The position numbers and the translations under genes were made by a program. The notes under the pieces were generated by a model, which saw nothing but the letters and a program-made list of their open reading frames with translations, was not told where the DNA came from and did not search any database. This document shows, in pieces, positions 29,223-38,007 of a DNA stretch of 50,931 nucleotides. Positions within the stretch are counted from its first letter, which is position 1. The number at the start of each line of letters is the position of its first letter. Source of the DNA: Tissierellia bacterium (GTDB lineage Bacteria; Bacillota; Clostridia; Tissierellales; Tissierellaceae); contig JAQVYQ010000005.1 of assembly GCA_028708575.1 (NCBI GenBank), forward strand, positions 1 through 50,931, read 5' to 3'.

Positions 29223-30134
29223 ATGAAACGAAAAATCTATTTGTTGCTAATCTTAACCATATCACTATTATTAATCCTTACAGGCTGTAAACAAAAGGTG
29301 GAGGAGAAAATAGCAGAAAAAATTATTGAAAGTTCAATTGAAAGCTCAACCGATGGAGATGTTGACCTTGATATTGGCGACGATATTACTACAATTAAAA
29401 CTGAGCAAGGTATAACACAAATGGGCTCAAATATTCAGTGGCCAAAGGATAAGACTGGCGATTTAAAAGAATTAAAAACTAATATAACAATGGTTTCAGA
29501 GGATAAAGTAAGTGAATCCATTTATATTATGTATGAAGGATTAAAAGAGGATGATGCACAAAAATATCTTGACTCCATCAAAGATCTTGGTTATAAATCT
29601 GTTTATGAAGTAGAAAGTTCAGATGGATTAGCTTATATCGGTAACAATGAAAATGGGTTCGAGGTTAATTTTTCCTACTCCAATGATGGTGTAGGGAGTA
29701 TATCATACTCCAAGTCAACAATGACAGAAGTAAATAGCTTTAATGCAGGAGATTCATCTGATGGTTCTCTTTTCACAGGAGATTCACCTGACCTTCCTCT
29801 TAATACAGAAGATTCCCAACTAGAAGTTGATATGACTGATGATGTTCCTTGGCCAAAAGACTTCTTTATAGAGATTCCTGAATTAGAAGGAAAAATCACT
29901 GGACTTAGCAGTAATGGTAATACTGAAAAAGATGTATCTTTTGAATATGTAGAAAAAGAAAATGCAATAGATTTCGTAAATAAGATTAAAGAAGCTGGAT
30001 TTACAGAATCTTCTTCAGAATCAGTATCTGGTGACTATATAGAATATCAAGGATATAATTCTAGTCAAGACTATATTATATTTGTTTGGAATAGTGATAA
30101 AAGTTCATCAATAACTTTGGTTAAAGTGGAATAA
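29223..30134 (+). CDS. Lipoprotein with two related C-terminal domains
   Basis: Secreted lipoprotein of unknown role. The leader MKRKIYLLLILTISLLLILTG is followed by the lipobox cysteine at 22. Two related domains follow, each opening with WPKD (residues about 77 and 212): one near 68-165 and one near 205-303. Both carry an amphipathic helix of the form YLDSIKDLGYK / FVNKIKEAGFT. The first matches what I recall of the DUF6591 type. The linker between them is encoded by 30-bp tandem repeats. A strong AAAGGAGG site precedes the ATG, and a shared terminator follows. Confidence 0.8.
   Translation: MKRKIYLLLILTISLLLILTGCKQKVEEKIAEKIIESSIESSTDGDVDLDIGDDITTIKTEQGITQMGSNIQWPKDKTGDLKELKTNITMVSEDKVSESIYIMYEGLKEDDAQKYLDSIKDLGYKSVYEVESSDGLAYIGNNENGFEVNFSYSNDGVGSISYSKSTMTEVNSFNAGDSSDGSLFTGDSPDLPLNTEDSQLEVDMTDDVPWPKDFFIEIPELEGKITGLSSNGNTEKDVSFEYVEKENAIDFVNKIKEAGFTESSSESVSGDYIEYQGYNSSQDYIIFVWNSDKSSSITLVKVE
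29745..29815 (+). repeat. In-frame 30-bp tandem repeat in the lipoprotein linker
   Basis: (G/A)CAG(G/A)AGATTC recurs at 29745, 29775 and 29805. Each 30-base unit encodes ten residues of a GDS-D-rich linker; the third unit is partial. Confidence 0.8.
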
Positions 30135-30149
30135 ATTTATTATTTATAA

Positions 30150-30188
30150 AAAAGCACGAATGCTTATTTAACCTTCGTGCTTTTATAA
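30150..30188. terminator. Bidirectional terminator between the lipoprotein and the small GNAT gene
   Basis: AAAAGCACGAA and TTCGTGCTTTT arms with a 13-base loop. The right arm overlaps the stop of the convergent acetyltransferase gene. Confidence 0.85.
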
Positions 30189-30620
30189 TTCTTTTTCCAT
30201 GTCTATATGGCTTATTGTATGGTAGTCATAAGGTTGGCTTAAAGTTTTATATCCTATTTTATTATAAAATACTTCTGCAGATACTCTTCCCATTAGATTT
30301 ACCTTTTTATATCCTCTGTCTTTAGCTATGTTCTCTGCATAGTCCATAAGATATGATCCAAGGCCTTTACCCCTATACTCATCTAAAATTGCTACGCTTT
30401 TAATTCTAGCATGTTCTTTATCGTCTTCTGTTAAAAATATAGTTGCAATTATCTTATCATCTTTATATGCTCCAAACATCTCCATGTATTGATCATTAGT
30501 TAAGTCTTCATCTCTTATATTAAGACCCCATGGTTTTCTAAAAACTTCATTTCTTAAGTCTATAGACCTTTCATATTCAGATGTTCCATATATAATAGCT
30601 TTTATTTCGATACCTTTCAT
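30183..30620 (-). CDS. GNAT family N-acetyltransferase
   Basis: Small 145-residue acetyltransferase. The acetyl-CoA pyrophosphate loop is in EYRGKGLGSYLMDYAENIAKDRGYKKVNLM (Q/R-x-x-G-x-G/A form), preceded by the beta strand ARIKSVAILD. FYNKIGYKTLSQPY near the C-terminus is the usual final strand. The layout resembles the ElaA/YjcF-like branch, often named putative N-acetyltransferase. GGAGGTTATATA precedes the ATG. It lies 17 bases after the GIY-YIG-like gene and should be in one operon with it. Confidence 0.88.
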   Translation of the reverse strand: MKGIEIKAIIYGTSEYERSIDLRNEVFRKPWGLNIRDEDLTNDQYMEMFGAYKDDKIIATIFLTEDDKEHARIKSVAILDEYRGKGLGSYLMDYAENIAKDRGYKKVNLMGRVSAEVFYNKIGYKTLSQPYDYHTISHIDMEKEL

Positions 30621-30637
30621 TATATAACCTCCATTTT

Positions 30638-30982
30638 TTAATAAAACTCAACATTTTCTTTGGCTAATTTCTCTGTCCAGATGTATTTCATAACTTCTAA
30701 TTCTTGACTGTAGTCTGTTTTGGATTCGTCTTTATCATATTCTAATGTTTCAAGAATTTCGATTATAAAATTTTCTTCCCCTTGGTCATTCCATTGTTTT
30801 TGCAACTCATCATTAAGGTGGCTTCCTAATTCTAGCTGAAATTTAGTTTTATTAATGTAACCTTTAAGGTTATTACTTGTCTCAATAAATGCTTTATTAT
30901 CTTTCTTAGAACGTACTATTATTATACCCATTTCTGGCTTCATCTGTTTATATTGTTCTTTTAATTCCCTTCTCCTATCCAT
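30638..30982 (-). CDS. Degenerate GIY-YIG domain protein
   Basis: A 114-residue protein that aligns with the small GIY-YIG nuclease-like family of Firmicutes (MDRRRELKEQYKQMKPEMGIIIVRS start, GEENFIIEILE centre). The hallmark residues are lost: GIY reads GII, YIG reads FIE, and the usual catalytic arginine is not present after the second motif. The glutamate in GEENF remains. It is therefore probably not a nuclease and may be a binding protein. AGAGGTTG precedes the ATG. It is co-oriented with the acetyltransferase gene. Confidence 0.7.
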   Translation of the reverse strand: MDRRRELKEQYKQMKPEMGIIIVRSKKDNKAFIETSNNLKGYINKTKFQLELGSHLNDELQKQWNDQGEENFIIEILETLEYDKDESKTDYSQELEVMKYIWTEKLAKENVEFY

Positions 30983-31088
30983 TCTACAACCTCTTTTCTT
31001 TTATACAGTCATTATCTATGAAATGCTATTATCTACTGAAGCTACCTGCTCGTTTTCCATTAGGCTGATAGTATGCCTGTAGAGAAGA

Positions 31089-31114
31089 CTAGCTGTCTCA
31101 ATTAAGACAGCTAG
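31089..31114 (-). terminator. Hairpin downstream of gerW
   Basis: A perfect 10-bp CTAGCTGTCT/AGACAGCTAG stem with a 6-base loop, 16 bases past the gerW stop. The following minus-strand sequence is only moderately T-rich (TCTTCTCT). Confidence 0.6.
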
Positions 31115-31129
31115 CCAACTAGATCTTTC

Positions 31130-31516
31130 TTACTCTTCTTCTTCTTTAGATTCTTTACCTTCTTGACATCCGTTTTTCACCTTTTCTATAATTCCTGGAA
31201 CAAGTTGTACAAGTCTTTCTAAGTTTACAGTTTTGTTAATAGATAATAGTTCTGCCTTTTCCCCATTGATTACTAAAACAGCAGTTGGAGAAACTTTACT
31301 ACCACTTCCTGCGCCTAGTCCTGAGCCTTGATCGCCTTTTGCTTCTGTTCCCGAACCACTACCTGCTCCAAGGCCAAAAGATATTTCAATAAATGGTACT
31401 ATGGTAACTTCTCCGATTTGCATTGGCTCGCCAACTACAGTTTCTGTTTTAATAAAGTCCTTTAATTTTGCAAAAATATTGTCAATAGTATCATTAATAT
31501 TAAAGTTTTCAGACAT
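31130..31516 (-). CDS. gerW: Sporulation protein GerW/YtfJ family
   Basis: Cytoplasmic protein of the YtfJ/GerW family, needed for normal germination in Bacillus. NDTIDNIFAKLKDF and ETVVGEPMQIGEVTIVPFIEISFGLGAGSG are family-defining. A glycine/serine-rich stretch (about 48-75, GLGAGSGS twice) precedes VSPTAVLVINGEKAELL and an acidic tail (ESKEEEE). The start is the ATG at 31516, 8 bases after GGAGG; the reading frame overlaps the end of the DUF2953 gene by 8 bases. Length 128. The DUF2953-gerW pairing matches ytfI-ytfJ of Bacillus. Confidence 0.9.
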   Translation of the reverse strand: MSENFNINDTIDNIFAKLKDFIKTETVVGEPMQIGEVTIVPFIEISFGLGAGSGSGTEAKGDQGSGLGAGSGSKVSPTAVLVINGEKAELLSINKTVNLERLVQLVPGIIEKVKNGCQEGKESKEEEE

Positions 31517-32165
31517 ATTGAGCACCTCCCCTCTCTTTTCTAATTAGTTTTATTTCATTTCTAATAGGTTTAGATATTAAAAATCCTAAAGCATAAATAA
31601 TATAATTTAAAACCCATACACTTCCTCTTATGGAAAACTGGCCATCAAACACTTCCTCTGCAAAGCTAGGTTGAATATTAATGATATGTTTTCTATATAA
31701 ATTGGAAAATTGACAGTATAAACCGTATAATAATCCTGTATACATTGGATCATTAAAGCCTATTCTTGCATCTACAAAAATATAGCTTGGTTTTAATTTC
31801 TTTGATGCCTTTTTTAATAGTAGAAAAAACTCTTGGATAACTTGCTTGTTAATATGGTCTCCCAATTTTACACTCTTTTTTTTAGAGCTTTTTTCTTTTA
31901 TTTTGTCTTTTGCTTTTGTTTCTTTATTATGATCAATTTTTATATTCTTAGAAAGATTAAAAAGACTTATTGATAGTTCTTCTTTATGATGTATGTATTT
32001 TACAAATGTTAGCTTCAGCATTCCAAATAACCACAATATAGAGATATCTACTTTGCTTTCATCACTATTCCCATTTATTATATATTTATAAGGTATTAGA
32101 ATGATTATTGATAGTAGGATTATAAATATTAATAAAATTTTTAGAAGAATGTTTAGTAATATCAT
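31509..32165 (-). CDS. DUF2953 membrane protein (YtfI-like)
   Basis: Membrane-anchored protein of unknown function that is the usual upstream partner of GerW. One long N-terminal hydrophobic segment (MILLNILLKILLIFIILLSI, residues 1-22) is followed by a K/E-rich cytoplasmic stretch (about 65-105) and a conserved C-terminal DUF2953 region (FVDARIGFNDPMYTGLLYG, with NIQPSFAEEVFDGQFSIRG after it). A short final hydrophobic segment lies near 185-197. Its 218 residues are typical. The ATG follows AAAGGTAGG. The overlap with gerW indicates translational coupling. Confidence 0.87.
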   Translation of the reverse strand: MILLNILLKILLIFIILLSIIILIPYKYIINGNSDESKVDISILWLFGMLKLTFVKYIHHKEELSISLFNLSKNIKIDHNKETKAKDKIKEKSSKKKSVKLGDHINKQVIQEFFLLLKKASKKLKPSYIFVDARIGFNDPMYTGLLYGLYCQFSNLYRKHIINIQPSFAEEVFDGQFSIRGSVWVLNYIIYALGFLISKPIRNEIKLIRKERGGAQYV

Positions 32166-32248
32166 TGCAATCCTACCTTTCTGTTTGGCAACGTTTTTTC
32201 ATCCTTTAGTACATATAATAAGCTATTTATTTGTAAATGTAAATAAGA

Positions 32249-33001
32249 TTAAAAGCCTTGTTTGTCTAACCACTGGTAAAGTCTTTTTTCACGAATTGGT
32301 TTGTCTATTTTATTTCCCTTGTATTTTCCTAATTCGAATTCGTCATGTATATCACCATCCTTTAGAAATATTACTCTATCAGCTCTTGCAGCCACCTTTG
32401 AATCATGGCTTACAATAATAACCGTTGTACCTTCAGAATTTATATTGTTAATTATATCCATTATTTCCTTTGTTGTACTGCTGTTAAGAGAACCCGTTGG
32501 CTCATCTCCAAACAAAATATCAGGTTTATTTATCAGTGCTCTACAAATTGCAGCACGTTGTAGTTGACCACCAGAGATTTTCTTGATATCATGATTGGCT
32601 ACATTGGATATTCCTGTCTTCTCCATTAAAGCATCTCCGCTTTTTATTACGTCTTCTCTAGGTAAATCATTGGCTTTAAAACCTGGAAGAATAATATTAT
32701 CTCTAATAGATAAATTCTTTAATAAATAGGAGTGTTGAAAAATAAATCCCATGTTTTTAAGTCTAATTTCACTTATTTTTTCGTCATCTAACTTTGAAAT
32801 ATCCTTACCATTAAAAAGCACATGGCCAGAACTTGGTCTATCCATACCACTAATACTATAGAGCAAAGTGGATTTACCAGAACCTGACTGCCCCATTATA
32901 GCTATAAATTCACCTTTATTCACTTCAAGGTTTATATCATTTAAAACTTGACTCTCACCAAAACTTTTGCTTAAGTTCTTAATCTGTAGAATTGGGCTCA
33001 T
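32249..33001 (-). CDS. ABC transporter ATP-binding protein (MacB-type)
   Basis: ATPase partner of the next permease. Walker A is in MGQSGSGKST (about 35-44), the Q-loop in FIFQHSYLLKN, the signature in KKISGGQLQRAA (ISGGQ, a variant of LSGGQ), Walker B is ILFGDEPTGSLN and the switch histidine is in VSHDS. Its 250 residues include a short C-terminal extension after the ATPase core (about 225-250). The ATG at 33001 follows TAGGAGG; the gene starts 15 bases after the permease stop. Confidence 0.9.
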   Translation of the reverse strand: MSPILQIKNLSKSFGESQVLNDINLEVNKGEFIAIMGQSGSGKSTLLYSISGMDRPSSGHVLFNGKDISKLDDEKISEIRLKNMGFIFQHSYLLKNLSIRDNIILPGFKANDLPREDVIKSGDALMEKTGISNVANHDIKKISGGQLQRAAICRALINKPDILFGDEPTGSLNSSTTKEIMDIINNINSEGTTVIIVSHDSKVAARADRVIFLKDGDIHDEFELGKYKGNKIDKPIREKRLYQWLDKQGF

Positions 33002-33016
33002 TTGCTTCCTCCTAAA

Positions 33017-35365
33017 CTATTCATTTATCATAGAAGTGATATCATATTTACTAATAGATTTCATCATAAACTTTGTAACAAACAATATAAGTAGCAATAG
33101 TAATACTGGGCAAACTATGTAGTTAACTAGAAGATTATTAATAAGTTGTACCTTTTTTATACCAAGACCTGAGATACTAAGTGCAAAATTCACAATATTA
33201 CCTCCTAGTAAATTACTAATTATCACCCCTGCTAAAATTCCCATAGTTGAAATTATTCCTATTTTTATCATAAATTGTAGACTAATATCCTGATAAGTAA
33301 ATCCTACAGCCTTTAAAATTGCTATCTCTGATTGGTCTTGTGCAAGTCGTAATTTCAAAAACAAAATTGTTATAAGAATTGCCATAAATCCACTTATAAT
33401 TGAAATAACTAATACAATTGTTTTCAGCTGATTTACTACTCCACCTAGAGTCTGGTTTAAAAATTCTTCCATTGGTTCAACACTTACACCTGTACCTATT
33501 AATTGTGATAATTCATCTGCCTTGTCTTCTACATTTGAATTATCCTTGAGATTAACTGAAAATGTATATTTTTCAGGACTAGCCCCTGGAAAATCATATA
33601 TTGATTTAGCTGTATATCCACCATCAGTAACATCCTGATATATACCAAATATTTCAAATTCAAGCTTCTTATTATTAAAAGATAGCATTATTTTATCTCC
33701 CACATCCTTGCCGACTTTTTCCGCATTTGAATATGAAAGTGCAATATGGTTTTTCTCCTCTGGAGCCATTCCCCTAAGATATTGCAAATCTTTCCCTGAA
33801 TAATTGCCTTTATCTATGTTAATATTAGTTAATTGGCCTTCTACATTAGTAGTTTGAACCTTTACTCTACTGTATTCATAATAATTTTCTATATCTTCAT
33901 CCTTTTCTAATACTTCTTTTGCCTTTATATAATTGTTTTCTAGATTTTCTCCACTTTCTACTTCGATTAAAATATCCTCCAAGGAGCTTCCCATATATGT
34001 GACAAATTCAGGAGCTTCCATAGTGTTCATAAGATTTATAGGTATTAAAATCATTATTACAGCTATTAATACAACCGCAAATATGATGAAATAACTTCTA
34101 AAGTTGTTAAAGACCTCATGGGCTCCTAATGCCCAGTTGATAGGTAACTTAGATTTATATAAGCCATCTTTGACTTTCCTATAATTTTTATTGAATCCAT
34201 TGCCATTTACTAAAGCATCTACAACTGTTATATTTTTCATATTCTTCAACATCTTCTTACAGTAGTGAATTATTAATATGTAGACTAAAAGTCCTACTAG
34301 TAGTGACAAAATCATAGATAATAGAGATAAACTTGTACCACCAAATGTTTCACTAATATGATTTGAAAAAATACCGCTAAAGAGTATTGCAAGTATATAT
34401 CCAATAACAACTCCAATAATTGCTAAAATTCTATACTTAGTTAGATATATATTTCTAATGTCTATAAAGCTTAGTCCTATTGCCTTCATGGTTCCTATTT
34501 CGTAAATTTCCTCTTCTAGAGCTGCATTTATTGTAAATTTAACACAAATAAAAGAGATTGCAATTAAAAGGAAACTTACTAGAAGCAAAACAAACACCAT
34601 AACTATATCTGTTAATGCACTCAGTAAAAATATCATCCCATAGGTTATTGCTGGACCATTTATAGGAAGATTTGCAGATTCATAGGCAGATTGAAAACTA
34701 GAAGCTTCATTTGTGTCAGTGAAATAAGCTTCTATTAGATATTCTTGCTCTCCAATTTTGCCCTTTAGATCTTCAAATTCTTCATCGCTTAACAATATTC
34801 TAGTAGAAGAAGTCATTGGAGAGTTCATTTGAGAATCTAGAACAAATTCCTTTATTGTAAATTCCTTAGAAATACCGTCACTGCTTAATACTACTTTATC
34901 TCCAACTTCCATATTGTACATATTCTTTAAAAGAACTGGAATTCCAATTTGACCCTTATTCAAGATTATTTTGTTATGCTGGGCATCTAAAAGCAAATCT
35001 TTATCTTCATTTTGCTTTACTAAGCTTATATCCAGACGTAAATCAGAAATGTCGTAGGTCTCATTACCAACAATGGTAAGGTTCTCACCATAAATATTAA
35101 TCATGGTTTGTAATTGCCAATAGTTTAGTCCCTGGTAATTTGACATGAATTTATTTAGTTTTTCTTGGTCAATTTCACCTTTATGCATCTGGAGAAAATG
35201 AGGCGGCTCAGCTTGCTCATAAAAATCAGAAATTGATGTGTATGTTTGCACTCCCATAATTATCGACATAATAGCCAGGCAAGCCGAAAAGATCATAAAT
35301 AATAATAGAGTAAAATTAATAATTTTGTTTCTCTTAAAATCATTTTTAACTATTAACAAATCCAT
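33017..35365 (-). CDS. ABC transporter permease, FtsX-like (782 aa)
   Basis: Membrane subunit of a second MacB/FtsX-type transporter. An N-terminal helix (about 15-40) leads to an external domain, three helices (about 245-375, containing GTMKAIGLSFIDIRNIY), a helix near 425-445, a second external domain (about 450-655) and a final three-helix block with the coupling sequence ILKAVGFTYQDISLQF (about 690-705). The first external region is short compared with the first ABC permease in this window. The ATPase follows 15 bases after the stop. No adaptor or sensor kinase gene adjoins, so the substrate is open. Confidence 0.88.
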   Translation of the reverse strand: MDLLIVKNDFKRNKIINFTLLLFMIFSACLAIMSIIMGVQTYTSISDFYEQAEPPHFLQMHKGEIDQEKLNKFMSNYQGLNYWQLQTMINIYGENLTIVGNETYDISDLRLDISLVKQNEDKDLLLDAQHNKIILNKGQIGIPVLLKNMYNMEVGDKVVLSSDGISKEFTIKEFVLDSQMNSPMTSSTRILLSDEEFEDLKGKIGEQEYLIEAYFTDTNEASSFQSAYESANLPINGPAITYGMIFLLSALTDIVMVFVLLLVSFLLIAISFICVKFTINAALEEEIYEIGTMKAIGLSFIDIRNIYLTKYRILAIIGVVIGYILAILFSGIFSNHISETFGGTSLSLLSMILSLLVGLLVYILIIHYCKKMLKNMKNITVVDALVNGNGFNKNYRKVKDGLYKSKLPINWALGAHEVFNNFRSYFIIFAVVLIAVIMILIPINLMNTMEAPEFVTYMGSSLEDILIEVESGENLENNYIKAKEVLEKDEDIENYYEYSRVKVQTTNVEGQLTNINIDKGNYSGKDLQYLRGMAPEEKNHIALSYSNAEKVGKDVGDKIMLSFNNKKLEFEIFGIYQDVTDGGYTAKSIYDFPGASPEKYTFSVNLKDNSNVEDKADELSQLIGTGVSVEPMEEFLNQTLGGVVNQLKTIVLVISIISGFMAILITILFLKLRLAQDQSEIAILKAVGFTYQDISLQFMIKIGIISTMGILAGVIISNLLGGNIVNFALSISGLGIKKVQLINNLLVNYIVCPVLLLLLILFVTKFMMKSISKYDITSMINE

Positions 35366-35457
35366 AATAGAATTCCCCCATGCATTGATGTTCTCATTAT
35401 ACTATATTAAATATGATTATTTGTTAAAAGCAGGAAGTATTGTCAAATATATTTTAT

Positions 35458-35496
35458 AAAAAAACCAGAGAGTATCTAATTGTAAACTCTCTGGTT
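35458..35496 (-). terminator. Terminator of the btuFCD-dph6-like operon
   Basis: AACCAGAGAGT pairs exactly with ACTCTCTGGTT (35463-35473 and 35486-35496), followed by seven T on the minus strand. Confidence 0.92.
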
Positions 35497-35525
35497 ATAT
35501 ATCTCTCTTTATATTTTAGTCTTAA

Positions 35526-36188
35526 CTAGTCCATTATAGGTAATATTGCATATTTGTCCTCTTCTACCTTGTCAGCTTTTGTAAATTTCACTGGGTTTTT
35601 AAATAGTGGACCATCATATGCAAATGTATGGTATTCACCATTTTCACCACATATGTCAGCACCGGATTTTTCTATTGCATCGGCAACCTCTCTAGTCAAT
35701 ATTTGCCCTAAGAATTCTTCTGACATTCTGGTCTTGTCCACTATTGTAATAATGGTCTTAAAGCCTGAATCTATAAATTCGTATACTAATTCTTTTCTTG
35801 ATTCCTTCCATAAAGGAAAATAAGCTTTCATTCCAACATTATTACATCTTTCAGTACACCATGCTAAATGTCCTTCTAAGTCTATATCCCCAAAAACACA
35901 GTATTCAGCACCCATTTTTTTTGCTTGTAAAAGCTTTGCTTCCATATTCTTTGTATATTCTTTACCTGTAGTTTTTATCAGGGAAACAGGTATATCTATT
36001 TCAGAAGATATTCTATCTAATATTCTTTGTGGTATTCCGTGAAACCATGATCTTTTCTTATCAATATTGTATGTTGTAAATATTTCAACTGGTATCATAC
36101 CTTGGGAAATGGATCTATATATTGCAAGAGTACTGTCCTTCCCACCGCTATATGAAGCAATAAATTTTTTGCCTTTTAAACTATCCAT
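35526..36188 (-). CDS. Dph6-like ATP pyrophosphatase, last gene of the B12-uptake operon
   Basis: Adenine-nucleotide alpha-hydrolase of the diphthine-ammonia-ligase (Dph6, MJ0570) family. The PP-loop SYSGGKDST is at 12-20 and the family motif CGENGEYHTFAYDGPLF near 180-195. Eukaryotic and archaeal Dph6 amidates diphthine on EF2, but bacteria lack diphthamide, so that reaction cannot be its job here. Its 220 residues are normal for the bacterial form. It sits 17 bases after btuD, behind the same cobalamin riboswitch, and before the operon terminator. An ATP-dependent amidation or adenylation step in cobamide salvage is a reasonable guess, no more. CAGGAG precedes the ATG. Confidence 0.85.
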   Translation of the reverse strand: MDSLKGKKFIASYSGGKDSTLAIYRSISQGMIPVEIFTTYNIDKKRSWFHGIPQRILDRISSEIDIPVSLIKTTGKEYTKNMEAKLLQAKKMGAEYCVFGDIDLEGHLAWCTERCNNVGMKAYFPLWKESRKELVYEFIDSGFKTIITIVDKTRMSEEFLGQILTREVADAIEKSGADICGENGEYHTFAYDGPLFKNPVKFTKADKVEEDKYAILPIMD

Positions 36189-36205
36189 ATATTATTCTCC
36201 TGTTT

Positions 36206-36976
36206 TTATTGTGTAGCAATAGTTTTCCATTTTCCTAAAGAATTCAACATATAACTTACTACATCCATGTTAAATACCTTATCTAATTTTTCAACAGTCA
36301 CAGCTGTTTCTGCATTACCATAGGATGCAATACTACCTTCTTCTAATAATACAAATTTGTCACCTAAAGTTAAAGCCAAGTTTATATCATGTAGAACACC
36401 TACTACAGAGTGTTTACCATCCTTTGACCATTCATTAAGGTAATCAATTAGTTCAGTCTGATACCTTAAATCTAAATGATTTGTAGGCTCATCTAATAAA
36501 ATAATATTAGGCTCTTGTGCTAATGTTCTTGCAAGAAAAACCCTTTGAAGCTGTCCACCTGAAAGAGTACTAATCTGCTTATCCTTAATATCATATAGTT
36601 CAACTGCCTTCAAACACCTATCTACACAGTCTTCATCATATTCTGTAGGTTGCTTAAATGGCCCTTTCATATGAACATATCTGCCAAGAAGTACAGTTTC
36701 ATATATTGAATATGAAAAATAAACTGATGAAATCTGGTTCATAACAGCTATTTTTCTCGCTATTTCATGTCTATTCATCTTGCCAACATTTTCATTATCC
36801 ATAAGTATCTGGCCTGTACTTGGAATAAGGCCTGCTATTGCTTTGATTAGGGTACTTTTCCCACAGCCATTAGGTCCAAGTATACATAAGTTTTCTCCAT
36901 ATTTAATGTTTAATGATATATTATTAATTACGTCAAATCCATCGTATCCAGCGGAAACATTATTTAATTCCAACAT
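36206..36976 (-). CDS. btuD: Corrinoid ABC transporter ATP-binding protein
   Basis: ATPase of an FecCDE/BtuCD-type importer. Walker A GPNGCGKST (about 35-43), an LSGGQ signature (LSGGQLQRVFLARTL), Walker B NIILLDEPTNHLD and the switch histidine in VLHDINLAL are present. I start it at ATG 36976 (MLELNNVS), 9 bases after GAAAGG and 4 bases after the permease stop; the extra residues of a longer frame from 37015 would overlap the permease gene. Length 256. Assignment to cobalamin rather than iron rests on the riboswitch upstream of the operon. Confidence 0.88.
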   Translation of the reverse strand: MLELNNVSAGYDGFDVINNISLNIKYGENLCILGPNGCGKSTLIKAIAGLIPSTGQILMDNENVGKMNRHEIARKIAVMNQISSVYFSYSIYETVLLGRYVHMKGPFKQPTEYDEDCVDRCLKAVELYDIKDKQISTLSGGQLQRVFLARTLAQEPNIILLDEPTNHLDLRYQTELIDYLNEWSKDGKHSVVGVLHDINLALTLGDKFVLLEEGSIASYGNAETAVTVEKLDKVFNMDVVSYMLNSLGKWKTIATQ

Positions 36977-36980
36977 ATTA

Positions 36981-38003
36981 TCAAACCTTTCGTTTTGAAA
37001 AATAAACATATGCAAAGAATGGTGCTCCTACTAATGCAGTTACTGAGCCTACTGGCAATTCTGTAGGTGAAACTATGGTTCTTGCAACTAAATCACAAAT
37101 TACCATAAATGCTCCACCAACCAATATAGACATAGGAATTACGATTCTATGTGTTGATCCAAATACCTTCCTAACAATATGGGGAGCAACTAAATCTATA
37201 AAACCGATTACTCCTACAAAGGATATTGAACTTCCTGTCAGTGCTGCTGATAAACCAAGCAATATCCATTTTACTTTATTAGTGTCAACGCCTACAGCTG
37301 AAGCCTGTTCTTCGCCAAATGTTAGTAAATCAAGCTCTCTAGTATATCTCATTAAAATTAGAACACATACTAGCATTATTGGAAAAAGTATTATAAGACT
37401 TGACCATTCCCTTGATGAAAAACTGCCCATTTGCCAAAATATCAACTGCTGGATATGGTCTCTTCCCAATGCAGACATTAGTGTTAATATAGCATTTACA
37501 AACAATGAAAATACCATACCAACTAATACAATCGTGTTATTGGACATGTTTCTATCAATTTTTTCAGTAAAGCTTACTACAATAAATACAGTTAACAAAC
37601 CGAATATCAGCCCAAATAAAGGCAAAGTAAAACCACCAAGAAATGGAATAGTAAAACCTGTAAGGATTACTATACCTGCACCTACTGAAGCACCTGATGA
37701 CACACCTAGAGTATAAGAGGATGCAAGTGGATTTTTTAATACTGACTGCATTACAGCCCCACTAACAGATAGGGCACCTCCAACTATAAATGCCAACAAT
37801 GTACGTGGAATTCTAAGACTCCATACAATTGATACTGAAGCATCTGGTATATGGTCAGGTAATGGCCTAGAAAATATTTTGTGCATCAAAATACTTGTTG
37901 TATCTCTAAAATTTACTGATACGCTTCCAATACCAATCCCCATAAAAATGACAATAATACAAATTAATATAGTAATTAGAATAAACAAATTAAATTTCTT
38001 CAT
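36981..38003 (-). CDS. btuC: Corrinoid ABC transporter permease (FecCD family)
   Basis: Hydrophobic subunit with about ten membrane segments over 340 residues. Typical family stretches are IVWSLRIPRTLLAFIVGGALSVSGAVMQSVLKNPLASSYTLG, QLIFWQMGSF and the cytoplasmic coupling region VGVIGFIDLVAPHIVRKVFG. SHR-like contacts follow in STHRIVIPMSILVGGAFMVICDLVAR. It begins 4 bases after the btuF stop and ends 4 bases before btuD. Confidence 0.9.
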   Translation of the reverse strand: MKKFNLFILITILICIIVIFMGIGIGSVSVNFRDTTSILMHKIFSRPLPDHIPDASVSIVWSLRIPRTLLAFIVGGALSVSGAVMQSVLKNPLASSYTLGVSSGASVGAGIVILTGFTIPFLGGFTLPLFGLIFGLLTVFIVVSFTEKIDRNMSNNTIVLVGMVFSLFVNAILTLMSALGRDHIQQLIFWQMGSFSSREWSSLIILFPIMLVCVLILMRYTRELDLLTFGEEQASAVGVDTNKVKWILLGLSAALTGSSISFVGVIGFIDLVAPHIVRKVFGSTHRIVIPMSILVGGAFMVICDLVARTIVSPTELPVGSVTALVGAPFFAYVYFSKRKV

Positions 38004-38007
38004 GGTC

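Noticed and set aside
30183..30982. Toxin-antitoxin pair (GNAT toxin plus small partner)
   Set aside because: The acetyltransferase lacks toxin-family features and the partner is a GIY-YIG fold, not a DNA-binding antitoxin.
37075..37716. Plus-strand open frame of 213 codons antisense to btuC
   Set aside because: It is a mirror of the permease reading frame, with no ribosome site or recognisable domain.
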